A stretch of 64,000 nucleotides of DNA from Ensifer sp. LCM 4579 (GTDB lineage Bacteria > Pseudomonadota > Alphaproteobacteria > Rhizobiales > Rhizobiaceae), in assembly GCF_001854885.1 (NCBI RefSeq), contig NZ_MDDV01000009.1, positions 127,655 through 191,654 of the forward strand, given 5' to 3'. Each line of letters opens with the position of its first letter. Within the stretch, counting starts at the first letter, position 1. The notes beneath the pieces were generated by a model. It ran no database searches. It was not told the origin of the DNA and saw nothing but the letters and a program-made list of their open reading frames with translations. Below are positions 1 to 6,733 of this stretch, one piece after another. Made by a program: the position numbers and the translations under genes.

Positions 1-470
1 TCAGCGCGGCGGATCTAGGCATCCAGATCCTCGGCGGCTACGGATATCTCACCGAATACAGAGTGGGCCAGACATGGCGCGATGCCCGGATCACGTCGAT
101 CTACGAAGGCGCGAACGGCATTCACGCTTTGGCGACCGCCACCAGGGGCTTGCGTGCACGGCAGGGCGCGGGGGCCGGTGCCTTCGATGCGCTGATTGGC
201 CGGCTGTCCGATCATCCTGAGGTCACGGTCTTGCGGCAGACGTGGCGCGAAGCGCGCGGCCTTATTTCGGCGGCGGCCGATCCGGCACCGATGGCGCACG
301 ATTTTACCGCCTTGACCGCCACCCTGTTCTACAGGGCGATCTGGGCCCGATTCCGAGCTGTGAGCGACGACGCGGACATCGTCCGACTGTCCGGTCGGGT
401 TCTTTCGGCGCCGTTGCCGGTAGCCCTGCCGATGAAGAGCGCCGTCGGGGATGCAATCTCAGCCGAGTAA
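1..470 (+). CDS. acyl-CoA dehydrogenase, C-terminal part (5' end outside window)
   Basis: The reading frame is open from base 3 and ends at TAA 468-470, so about 155 C-terminal residues are present. The stretch LGGYGYLTEY followed by VGQTWRDARI and YEGANGIHAL is the typical C-terminal helical-domain signature of FAD-dependent acyl-CoA dehydrogenases (a region that contributes to FAD and dimer contacts). The enzyme would oxidise an acyl-CoA thioester to the enoyl-CoA and pass electrons to electron-transfer flavoprotein. The substrate cannot be told from this fragment. The residues after YEGANGIHAL match the longer DmdC-like type of C-terminus better than the short-chain type, but that is an impression and not an alignment. 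No partner genes are visible downstream. Confidence 0.88.
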   Translation, partial: SAADLGIQILGGYGYLTEYRVGQTWRDARITSIYEGANGIHALATATRGLRARQGAGAGAFDALIGRLSDHPEVTVLRQTWREARGLISAAADPAPMAHDFTALTATLFYRAIWARFRAVSDDADIVRLSGRVLSAPLPVALPMKSAVGDAISAE

Positions 471-504
471 GGCCCATTCCCCAAGGCGCGACTGACCCCG
501 CCAC

Positions 505-606
505 GTTTTCCTACAGCGCCGCGCGTCAGACGCGCAAAGGTCGCTGTAACACTTTGAATTGCTGCAATGTCTTGCCCTTTAATCGAGGTCGATTACAGAG
601 CAGTAA
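505..606. repeat. RIME-like palindromic intergenic repeat
   Basis: The spacer after the acyl-CoA dehydrogenase gene has two nested palindromes. ACAGCG (513-518) pairs with CGCTGT (542-547) around GCGCGTC (521-527) and GACGCGC (529-535). AATCGA (581-586) pairs with TCGATT (589-594). The 14-mer AATCGAGGTCGATT recurs exactly at 60478-60491, and CTACAGCGCCGCGCGTC (511-527) recurs exactly at 50946-50962. This is the look of the rhizobial intergenic mosaic elements. It carries no gene. Confidence 0.7.
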
Positions 607-620
607 GCCCCGCCGGCCGG

Positions 621-887
621 TCACGCGAACCGGACAGCGCTTTTCGCGCGCGCCTTTGCGGCTTCTTCCTCACGGTTGCGTGGCGGTTGGGATGTCTCCA
701 GGCTATCGAGCAGTTCGCGGGCGCAGGCCGCAATTGAATGCACCGCGTGATCGAACGCCGCTTCATTACGCTTCGACGGCCTGGTGGTTCCGCACAGTTT
801 GCGCACGAACTGGAGTGCGGCATCGTGGATTTCCTGGTCAGTGGCCGGCGGCTCGAAATTGAACAGCGTTCTTATGTTTCTGCACAT
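621..887 (-). CDS. DUF2277 family protein
   Basis: This gene encodes 88 residues and starts at ATG 885-887. The N-terminus MCRNIRTLFNFEPPATD and the segments LQFVRKLCGTTRPS and ARELLDSLETSQPPR are the conserved blocks of the DUF2277 family. These are small soluble bacterial proteins with no assigned function. It has no signal peptide or membrane segment and ends in a charged helix rich in Glu, Lys and Arg. It reads in the same direction as msrB-msrA, 106 bases downstream of msrA, and could be read through from them. The family call is firm from pattern memory. The function is unknown. Confidence 0.85.
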   Translation of the reverse strand: MCRNIRTLFNFEPPATDQEIHDAALQFVRKLCGTTRPSKRNEAAFDHAVHSIAACARELLDSLETSQPPRNREEEAAKARAKSAVRFA

Positions 888-926
888 AGCTTGCTCCCGG
901 CTATCCTCGTCTTCAATGGGCTTGCT

Positions 927-960
927 ATGGGTCGCGGCCAGCCGGCCAGCTCCGACCCAT
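927..960. terminator. inverted repeat between msrA and the DUF2277 gene
   Basis: ATGGGTCG (927-934) and CGACCCAT (953-960) form a perfect 8-base inverted repeat just downstream of the msrA stop on the minus strand. There is no T-run after it in either direction. It may act as a weak terminator, a processing site or an operator for the DUF2277 gene. Confidence 0.3.
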
Positions 961-993
961 TCGGATTGGCATAGCCCAATCCCGGCAGCCGGC

Positions 994-1503
994 CTATTCG
1001 GCGGCAGTCCTCCGTCGCGGCAACACCCAGTCGGGGCGCGGATAATGGCAGGTGTAACCGTTGGGATAGCGCTGCAGATAATCCTGATGCTCCGGCTCCG
1101 CCTCCCAAAAGTCCCCGATCGGGCAGACTTCGGTCACGACCTTGCCCGGCCAAAGTCCCGACGCCTCGACGTCTGCGATGGTGTCCTCGGCTATTCGCTT
1201 CTGCTCATCGTCGGCATAGTAGATCGCGGAGCGGTAGGAGAGGCCGATGTCATTGCCCTGCCGATTTCTGGTGGTCGGATCATGAATCTGGAAGAAGAAC
1301 TCCAGAATCCGCCTGTAGCTGATGGTTTCAGGATCGAAGACGATTTCGATCGCCTCGGCATGGGTGCCGTGATTGCGATAGGTCGCGTTCGGCACGTCGC
1401 CGCCGGTGTAGCCCACGCGGGTCGAAATGACCCCAGGGAGCTTGCGGATCAGGTCCTGCATCCCCCAGAAGCAGCCGCCGGCCAAAACAGCTTTCTCGGT
1501 CAT
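994..1503 (-). CDS. msrA: peptide-methionine (S)-S-oxide reductase
   Basis: This gene encodes 169 residues, the usual length of a compact MsrA. The catalytic motif GCFWG places the nucleophilic cysteine at residue 11. [16 protein letters not shown] and [16 protein letters not shown] follow in the family order, with [10 protein letters not shown]. The enzyme reduces the S-form of methionine sulfoxide in free or protein-bound methionine, with thioredoxin as reductant, and is cytoplasmic (no signal peptide). Its start ATG directly abuts the msrB stop, so the pair is one transcription unit for repair of both sulfoxide stereoisomers. Confidence 0.96.
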   Translation of the reverse strand: MTEKAVLAGGCFWGMQDLIRKLPGVISTRVGYTGGDVPNATYRNHGTHAEAIEIVFDPETISYRRILEFFFQIHDPTTRNRQGNDIGLSYRSAIYYADDEQKRIAEDTIADVEASGLWPGKVVTEVCPIGDFWEAEPEHQDYLQRYPNGYTCHYPRPDWVLPRRRTAAE

Positions 1504-1947
1504 TCAGATTTCCTCCACCTGGTCGATATACGCGCCATAGCCCTCGGCTTCCATTTCCTCGCGCGGAATAAAGCGCAGCGCAGCGGAATTGATGCAGTAG
1601 CGAAGTCCGCCGCGGTCTTGCGGACCGTCCGGAAACACATGGCCGAGGTGGCTGTCGCCATGCGCGGAGCGCACCTCGGTACGGATCATACCATAGGAGC
1701 TATCCCGCAATTCGTTGATGTTTGCCGGTACGATCGGCTTGGTGAAACTCGGCCAGCCGCAGCCGGAATCGAACTTGTCGGACGAAGCGAACAGCGGTTC
1801 GCCGGAAACGACGTCGACATAGATCCCCGGCCTCTTGTTGTCGTGATATTCCCCCGTGAAGGGGCGCTCGGTGCCGTTCTGCTGCGTCACCCGATATTGC
1901 TCGGGCGAAAGCTTCCTGATGGCTTCGTCAGTCTTTGCGTAGTTCAT
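1504..1947 (-). CDS. msrB: peptide-methionine (R)-S-oxide reductase
   Basis: This gene encodes 147 residues. The catalytic cysteine is C118 in [14 protein letters not shown], and the likely resolving cysteine is C63 in [18 protein letters not shown] is the active-site histidine block. The two CxxC pairs that bind structural zinc in many MsrB proteins are absent: the usual first position reads YHDN and the second RSAH. So this is a zinc-free form. It lies first in the msrB-msrA unit and is cytoplasmic. No EcfG-type motif was found in the spacer upstream of it. Confidence 0.96.
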   Translation of the reverse strand: MNYAKTDEAIRKLSPEQYRVTQQNGTERPFTGEYHDNKRPGIYVDVVSGEPLFASSDKFDSGCGWPSFTKPIVPANINELRDSSYGMIRTEVRSAHGDSHLGHVFPDGPQDRGGLRYCINSAALRFIPREEMEAEGYGAYIDQVEEI

Positions 1948-2127
1948 TGCCTATCTCCGTCCTCGGATCTGCGCCTGAATATGGCGATTGTCCACGAGGA
2001 TTTCCAATGCGGGGCGTGCATGAATTCGATGCCCCCGGGAAAACGGCGATAAACGCGGAAGACGACGATCAGGAACGCACGTGCGAAGCTGCCCGCGATT
2101 GCGACCCGGAGAAGGATCTGGTCTGAC

Positions 2128-2577
2128 TCATTGGCTGCTCTCATCTTCACCGCTGTCGACATTGAAATAAGCGAGGACCGCGAGACTGCTCAGATTGATA
2201 ACGCTCAGGACGACCGCGACGTTCAGGTTTCCCAGACCGACGGCCGCGCCGATCGCGCCGGCATTCCAGATGCTGGCGGCCGTCACCAGTCCCTTCACAT
2301 TGTGCCGCAGCTTGACGATCGCACCCCCTCCTATGAAACCGACGCCGGTCACAACGCCCTGGAGCACGCGCGCCTGAGCTTCCGCACTCCCCGGAAAGTC
2401 GGTGTTGACGACGAGCGCGAACCCGCAAGCCGCCACGGCGACGATCGGAAGGGTCCTGAAGCCGACGCTGTAGCGGCCGCGTCCCCTTTCCCATCCGATC
2501 GGAAGGGCCAACGCGAAGGCAATCAGGATCTTGGTTAGATCCTGAATCAGCCGATCGAGATCAAATCCCAGCTCCAT
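2128..2577 (-). CDS. mgtC: MgtC/SapB family inner-membrane protein
   Basis: This gene encodes 149 residues, almost all hydrophobic, with about four membrane segments. ALPIGWERGR near residue 25, LQGVVTGVGFIGGGAIV near residues 72-88 and GLVTAASIWNAGAIGAAVG near 96-114 are the conserved MgtC blocks. The short acidic tail DSGEDESSQ lacks the C-terminal ACT-like domain of Salmonella MgtC, so this is the SapB-like short form. Family members help survival at low magnesium, acid pH or inside hosts and some inhibit F-type ATPase; the role here is inferred. The start at 2575-2577 was chosen because the residues upstream are Arg-rich and unlike the family. An EcfG-like promoter lies 67 bases upstream. 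Confidence 0.88.
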   Translation of the reverse strand: MELGFDLDRLIQDLTKILIAFALALPIGWERGRGRYSVGFRTLPIVAVAACGFALVVNTDFPGSAEAQARVLQGVVTGVGFIGGGAIVKLRHNVKGLVTAASIWNAGAIGAAVGLGNLNVAVVLSVINLSSLAVLAYFNVDSGEDESSQ

Positions 2578-2643
2578 TTTCGCTGCACCCACCCGGAAAC
2601 GGCCTATGGCGCCGCCGCATAATGCGGAAGCCGAACCAGATCC

Positions 2644-2668
2644 AACCGGAGTGCGCCGGATAGGTTCC
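2644..2668 (-). promoter_or_regulatory. EcfG/RpoE2-like promoter for mgtC
   Basis: Reading the minus strand, GGAAC (2668-2664) is followed after 16 bases by GGTT (2647-2644). This fits the GGAAC-N16/17-xGTT pattern of alphaproteobacterial general-stress sigma factors. It lies 67 bases upstream of the mgtC ATG and in the correct orientation. Confidence 0.55.
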
Positions 2669-2717
2669 GGGACACGCCCGCAAGCACGCCTTCTCTGCCA
2701 CCGAATTTGCCCGCCCG

Positions 2718-4094
2718 TCAGCGGCCGAGGACGGAATGGATCGCATCGGCTGCTGCCTCGACCACGATATCGGCTTCCTCGCGCGTCAGGCAGAGCGGCG
2801 GGGCGAAACCAAGGATATCGCCCCGCGGCATCGCGCGGCCGAGGACGCCGCGCTCGGCGAGCGCCGTCGCCACCTGCGGCCCGATCTTGCGCCCCGGATC
2901 GAAGAACCTGCAATCGTCGCGATCCTCGACGAATTCGACCGCTGCCATCAGGCCGTCGCCCCGCACCTCGCCGACATGGGCGTGGGCGCCGACGGCCTTT
3001 TGCAGTTCGGCCCGGAAATAGGCCCCCGTCGAACCCGCATTCTCGACGATGCCGAGTTCGTCGATCAATTCGAGGTTGGCGATGCCGGCGGCGGCGCAAA
3101 TCGGGTGCGCCGAATAGGTCCAGCCATGGCCGATCGGACCGAGCTCGTCCGAGCCCTTCACCAGCACCTGCCAGACCTTGTCCGAGACGATCGTGCCGGA
3201 GAGCGGCGCATAGGCCGAGGTTAGCCCCTTGGCAATGGTGATCAGGTCCGGCTTGATGCCATAGTGATCCGCGCCGAACATCGTGCCGAGGCGGCCGAAA
3301 CCGGTCACGACCTCGTCGGCGACAAGCAGGACATCGTATTTCCGGAGCACCGCCTGGATCTTCTGCCAATAGCCCGCCGGTGGCGGCACGATGCCGCCGG
3401 TGCCGAGAATCGGCTCGCCGATGAAGGCGGCGACCGTATCCGGCCCTTCCGCGACGATCATCTCCTCGAGCTTATCGGCGCAATATTGCGAGAACTGCTC
3501 TTCGCTCATCGCGCGATCGGGACGGCGGAAATAATAGGGCGCCTCCGTGTGCAGGATCGGCGCACGCGGCAGATCGAAGGCGTTGTGGAAGAGGTGCAGG
3601 CCTGTCAGCGAGCCGGTCATCACGCCCGAGCCGTGATAGCCGCGCCAGCGCGAGATGATCTTCTTTTTCTCCGGCCGGCCCAGAATGTTGTTGTAGTACC
3701 AGATGAGCTTGATGTTGGTCTCGTTGGCGTCCGAACCGGAAAGTCCGAAATAGACGCGGGACATCCCTTCCGGCGCCCGCTCGATGATCATCTTGGAAAG
3801 CCGGATCGAGGCTTCCGTGCCGTGGCCGACATAGGCGTGGTAATAGGCGAGGTTCTTTGCCTGTTCGGCAATCGCCTCGGCAATCTTCTGGCGGCCATAG
3901 CCGACATTAACGCAGTAGAGGCCGGCAAAGGCGTCGAGGCTGCGCTTGCCGGCGATATCGGTGATGTAGACACCTTCGCCGCCGGCGATCACGCGGCTTG
4001 CGCTTTCGCCGCGCGCGTGCATTCCCATATGGGTGGAGGGATGGAAGAAGTGATCGCGGTCCCAGGCGGTGAGTTCGTTGCTTCTCTCGAGCAT
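2718..4094 (-). CDS. doeD: class III aminotransferase, probable L-2,4-diaminobutyrate transaminase
   Basis: This gene encodes 458 residues. It is a PLP-dependent class III enzyme: FGLSGSDANETNIKL is the cofactor phosphate region, VADEVVTGFGR holds the ring-binding Asp260, and Lys289 in TIAKGLTSAY forms the Schiff base. In ectoine degradation this enzyme converts L-2,4-diaminobutyrate to aspartate semialdehyde. That assignment rests on context: doeC is 25 bases upstream and the ehu/eut genes are close by. The start at ATG 4092-4094 is preferred over two in-frame ATG codons 18 and 15 bases earlier because GAAAGGAAAG sits just before it. An omega-amino-acid:pyruvate transaminase is the alternative call. 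Confidence 0.85.
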   Translation of the reverse strand: MLERSNELTAWDRDHFFHPSTHMGMHARGESASRVIAGGEGVYITDIAGKRSLDAFAGLYCVNVGYGRQKIAEAIAEQAKNLAYYHAYVGHGTEASIRLSKMIIERAPEGMSRVYFGLSGSDANETNIKLIWYYNNILGRPEKKKIISRWRGYHGSGVMTGSLTGLHLFHNAFDLPRAPILHTEAPYYFRRPDRAMSEEQFSQYCADKLEEMIVAEGPDTVAAFIGEPILGTGGIVPPPAGYWQKIQAVLRKYDVLLVADEVVTGFGRLGTMFGADHYGIKPDLITIAKGLTSAYAPLSGTIVSDKVWQVLVKGSDELGPIGHGWTYSAHPICAAAGIANLELIDELGIVENAGSTGAYFRAELQKAVGAHAHVGEVRGDGLMAAVEFVEDRDDCRFFDPGRKIGPQVATALAERGVLGRAMPRGDILGFAPPLCLTREEADIVVEAAADAIHSVLGR

Positions 4095-4119
4095 GGTCTT
4101 TCCTTTCATCACATTCGGG

Positions 4120-5616
4120 TCAGGCAGCGGTGTCGATGCAGAGATATTTGAGCTCGGTGAAGGCCTCCATGCCGTGGCGTGAGCCTTCGCGTGCCAGGCC
4201 GGACTGCTTCCAGCCGCCGAAGGGGACCGGTCCGCCGGTGATCTTCACCCGGTTGATTGCCACCATGCCGTGTTCGAGAGCTCGTGCGAGCCGCAGCTGG
4301 CGGGCGCCGTTTTCGGTGACGACATAGGCCACGAGGCCGTATTCGGTGTCGTTCGCCCGGGCGATCACTTCATCCTCGCTGTCGAATGCGGTAATGGCGG
4401 CCACAGGGCCGAATGTCTCTTCGCGCATGATCAGCGCGTCGTCCGGCACATCGGTGAGCACGGTCGGTTGGAAGAACAGTGGTCCGGCAGCGTGCCGCTT
4501 GCCGCCGGTTGCGAGTTTCGCGCCGCAATTCAGCGCGTCGGCGACCTGCTCCTCGACTTTGGCAACGGCACGCTCATGCATGAGCGGCCCGATATCCGTG
4601 TCCTGTGCGAGGCCCGCACCAATTTTGAGACGGGAAACACGTGCCGCGAAAGCCTCGTTGAAGGCCTTCAAGATTGGTCGTTCGACATAGATTCGGTTCG
4701 CAGCCAGGCAGTCCTGCCCGGACGTCGCGAACTTCGCAGCGACCGCGATGTCTGCAGCCTTCTCGACGTCGGCATCGGCGAACACGATGAGCGGAGCATG
4801 GCCACCGAGTTCCATCACCAGCCGCTTCATCGTCGGAGCGCACTGGCGGGCGATCAGCTTGCCGATCTCGGTCGAGCCGGTGAAGCTCATGGCGCGGACG
4901 CGGGGCTCCTCGCACAAGCGGCCGACAATGGTCGCAGCATCACCGGTGACGACGTTGAAGACGCCGGCCGGGAGGCCGGCGCGCTCGCCGAGCTCCGCAA
5001 GCGCCAGGGCAGAAAGCGGCGTCTCGGAGGAGGGGTGCGCAACGACGGTGCAGCCGGCCGCAAGTGCGGCGGCCGCCTTGCGGGTGACCATGGCGGAGGG
5101 AAAGTTCCAGGGCGTGACGATGCCGACCACACCGAGGGCTTCGCGGCGCACGATCATCTCCGCGCCCGCCAGATGGCTTGTCACGCCTTCTGCGTTGAGG
5201 CGCTTGCCTTCCTCGGCATACCACTCGATGAACGAGGCGGCGTAGTCGATTTCGCCACGCGATTCCGCAAGCGGCTTGCCCTGCTCCAGCGTCATCAGCA
5301 GGGCAAGGTCCTCCTTTGCGGCGAGCATCAGCTCGTACCACTTGCGCAGAATGGCGGCGCGTGCTTGCGGCAGCATGCCGCGCCATGCGGGGAATGCCTT
5401 GGCAGCGGCATCGACGGCCTCGGCCGTCTGGGCCTCATCGACCGAAGCGACGAAGGCGAGCGCCGTGCCGCTGGCCGGATCGCCCACTTCGATACACTTG
5501 CCGTCGCGTCCGCCAACCCAGCGGCCGCCGACATAGGCGAGTTCGCGCAGCAATTGCCGGTCGTTCAGCCGCTTCAAGGCTTCGTGGAAGGCGGTTCGGG
5601 CAAAGACTGCGGTCAT
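4120..5616 (-). CDS. doeC: NAD(P)-dependent aldehyde dehydrogenase, probable aspartate-semialdehyde dehydrogenase of ectoine degradation
   Basis: This gene encodes 498 residues and resembles succinate-semialdehyde dehydrogenases. TPWNFPSAM carries Asn171, MELGGHAP carries general base Glu269, and SGQDCLAANR carries nucleophile Cys303. GMVAINRVKITGGPVPFGG and GGWKQSGLAREG close the C-terminal part. In the ectoine pathway it would oxidise aspartate semialdehyde to aspartate. One oddity is AHPSSETP near residue 193: the lysine that most aldehyde dehydrogenases have before PS/PA (cofactor contact) is a histidine here. The start is fixed by AAGGAGA upstream. It lies first in a unit with doeD and is divergent from the small gene at 5877. 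Confidence 0.85.
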   Translation of the reverse strand: MTAVFARTAFHEALKRLNDRQLLRELAYVGGRWVGGRDGKCIEVGDPASGTALAFVASVDEAQTAEAVDAAAKAFPAWRGMLPQARAAILRKWYELMLAAKEDLALLMTLEQGKPLAESRGEIDYAASFIEWYAEEGKRLNAEGVTSHLAGAEMIVRREALGVVGIVTPWNFPSAMVTRKAAAALAAGCTVVAHPSSETPLSALALAELGERAGLPAGVFNVVTGDAATIVGRLCEEPRVRAMSFTGSTEIGKLIARQCAPTMKRLVMELGGHAPLIVFADADVEKAADIAVAAKFATSGQDCLAANRIYVERPILKAFNEAFAARVSRLKIGAGLAQDTDIGPLMHERAVAKVEEQVADALNCGAKLATGGKRHAAGPLFFQPTVLTDVPDDALIMREETFGPVAAITAFDSEDEVIARANDTEYGLVAYVVTENGARQLRLARALEHGMVAINRVKITGGPVPFGGWKQSGLAREGSRHGMEAFTELKYLCIDTAA

Positions 5617-5705
5617 GGCGTGTCTCCTTGGTCCGGATCGCAAAGCCGTGGGGACAACTCTTGCGGAACCTGTTAGTCTGGGCTTGAGAAGTGTGCCAGC
5701 CTTGC

Positions 5706-5781
5706 CGCGAGAGATTGTCCAAACATCCGCCGTGTGCCGGAGAATTTGACCAAAGTCGCGGCGGTCGCGAGAGAGATTGTC
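5706..5781. promoter_or_regulatory. direct repeat in the doeC upstream region
   Basis: CGCGAGAGATTGTC (5706-5719) and CGCGAGAGAGATTGTC (5766-5781) are near-identical direct repeats about 60 bases apart in the doeC upstream spacer. The core GAGATTG recurs at 6669-6675 upstream of the asnC-type gene. They are candidate operator half-sites, perhaps for the DoeX regulator. No binding data exist for this window. Confidence 0.35.
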
Positions 5782-5810
5782 TCCGCTCTGAGGAAAATCG
5801 CTTCACGTGT

Positions 5811-5835
5811 GGAACAGAATCTCTTTTCGCCCGTT
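5811..5835 (+). promoter_or_regulatory. EcfG/RpoE2-like promoter, full consensus
   Basis: GGAAC (5811-5815) is followed after exactly 16 bases by CGTT (5832-5835). This is the full form of the alphaproteobacterial general-stress promoter. It lies 41 bases upstream of the small gene at 5877, a normal leader length. Confidence 0.65.
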
Positions 5836-5876
5836 GCGCGAAACAGATCCCCGCGTGAAGGAGGGAGGATCGTGCC

Positions 5877-6092
5877 ATGCATCCGTCATTGCCCCATCGC
5901 CCCGCCGCTACGGCCGATGAGCACATCCTGACCGTACAGGAGGCGCTGGAGCCGCTGTATGTCGAGCTAGAGCAAGAGGTAGAAGCCGCGCTGATCGAGG
6001 CGGCGATTTCCGCCGGCTGGTCCGCCGACGAAGCGCTCGAGGCGATCGACGAATTGAAGCGGCACGACGTCTTGGACGATCACAAAAGCTAG
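5877..6092 (+). CDS. small acidic hypothetical protein, putative stress-induced
   Basis: This gene encodes 71 residues with no signal peptide or membrane segment. It is preceded by the strong ribosome site GGAGGGAGG. The protein is acidic in the middle (VELEQEVEAALIEAAIS) and ends with SAGWSADEALEAIDELKR, which looks like a small helical bundle resembling a UBA-type fold. I do not recognise a named family. It lies between doeC (divergent) and doeX (convergent), yet its promoter is of the stress type, so it probably has nothing to do with ectoine. Coding status rests on the ribosome site, the promoter and the codon pattern. Confidence 0.6.
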   Translation: MHPSLPHRPAATADEHILTVQEALEPLYVELEQEVEAALIEAAISAGWSADEALEAIDELKRHDVLDDHKS

Positions 6093-6140
6093 CGCAAAGA
6101 GCGCCCGGGGTTCATCGCTGGGCTGCCTGGCTCCTCCTTT

Positions 6141-6623
6141 TCAATTCACCTGAGGCAAGAGCGAGTGGAGCGGCAGCACGGCCTCTTCCTTGACCGTTTT
6201 GGTGACGATGTAGGTGAAATAGCGGTCAATGCCGATGTCCCGGCCGAGCAACGCGTCGACGAGTCGCTGATAGGCATCGATGTCGGCGGTCACCACCTTG
6301 AGCATATAGTCCACCCCGCCGCCGACCGACCAGCAGGCGACGACCTCGGGGGTGGAGGCGATCGCGCGCTCGAAGCGGTCGAAATCCGCCTGGCGATGGT
6401 TGCCCAGCGTCACCTCCACGAAGACGCTTGCCACCGGTGCGACACGGCGGAGCGCCACCCGGGCGTGATAGCCGGTGACGATGCCGGCCTGTTCCAGTTT
6501 TCGCAGCCGCACCCAGCACGGTGTCGGGGACAGGCCGACTTTCTCGGCGAGCGCCAGCTTGGTGATGCGCCCGTCGGTCTGGATCGCCTCCAGGATGCGC
6601 AGATCGATGGCGTCGAGTTTCAT
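6141..6623 (-). CDS. doeX: Lrp/AsnC family regulator of ectoine catabolism
   Basis: This gene encodes 160 residues. The N-terminal helix-turn-helix is in residues 1-50 (LDAIDLRILEAIQTDGRITK, then LAEKVGLSPTPCWVRLRKLE). The C-terminal part (VEVTLGNHRQADFDRFERAI, then VVACWSVGGGVDYMLKVV) is the Lrp effector-binding and oligomerisation domain. The sequence and neighbourhood match the AsnC-type gene called doeX in ectoine loci. It is transcribed away from enuR, with a 103-base shared promoter region that contains a TTGACA on its strand (6698-6693). It may control doeC-doeD or the whole locus; this is inferred. Confidence 0.88.
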   Translation of the reverse strand: MKLDAIDLRILEAIQTDGRITKLALAEKVGLSPTPCWVRLRKLEQAGIVTGYHARVALRRVAPVASVFVEVTLGNHRQADFDRFERAIASTPEVVACWSVGGGVDYMLKVVTADIDAYQRLVDALLGRDIGIDRYFTYIVTKTVKEEAVLPLHSLLPQVN

Positions 6624-6723
6624 TGGCTGCTTCCGAGGCTTGCTTGCATGCGTGCTACGTCGGGAAAAGAGATTGGAGTCTCACTTTTGCATTGTCAATT
6701 GAGATGATTTTTATCACTGTCGA

Positions 6724-6733
6724 ATCATGACAA
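6724..6733. promoter_or_regulatory. candidate EnuR box over the enuR start codon
   Basis: ATCATGACAA spans the enuR ATG (6727-6729). Its reverse complement TTGTCATGAT occurs exactly at 8165-8174 in front of ehuA. A partner-like TTGACAATG lies on the minus strand nearby (6698-6690). Binding here could block the enuR start and give negative autoregulation. Confidence 0.45.

Noticed and set aside
784..2052. 422-codon open frame on the plus strand
   Set aside because: It lies antisense to msrA and msrB, whose catalytic motifs are intact. Long antisense frames are common in GC-rich DNA, and it has no ribosome site or family likeness.
1944..2162. Possible 72-residue basic protein between mgtC and msrB
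   Set aside because: It overlaps the mgtC end, has no good ribosome site and looks like unselected Arg-rich text. A small gene here cannot be excluded.
4270..5676. 468-codon open frame on the plus strand
   Set aside because: It is the mirror frame of doeC, with Arg- and Asp-rich text and no recognisable domain.
5665..5689. GGAAC upstream of doeC, on the plus strand
   Set aside because: It is followed by GAGA at the -10 place, and it points away from doeC.
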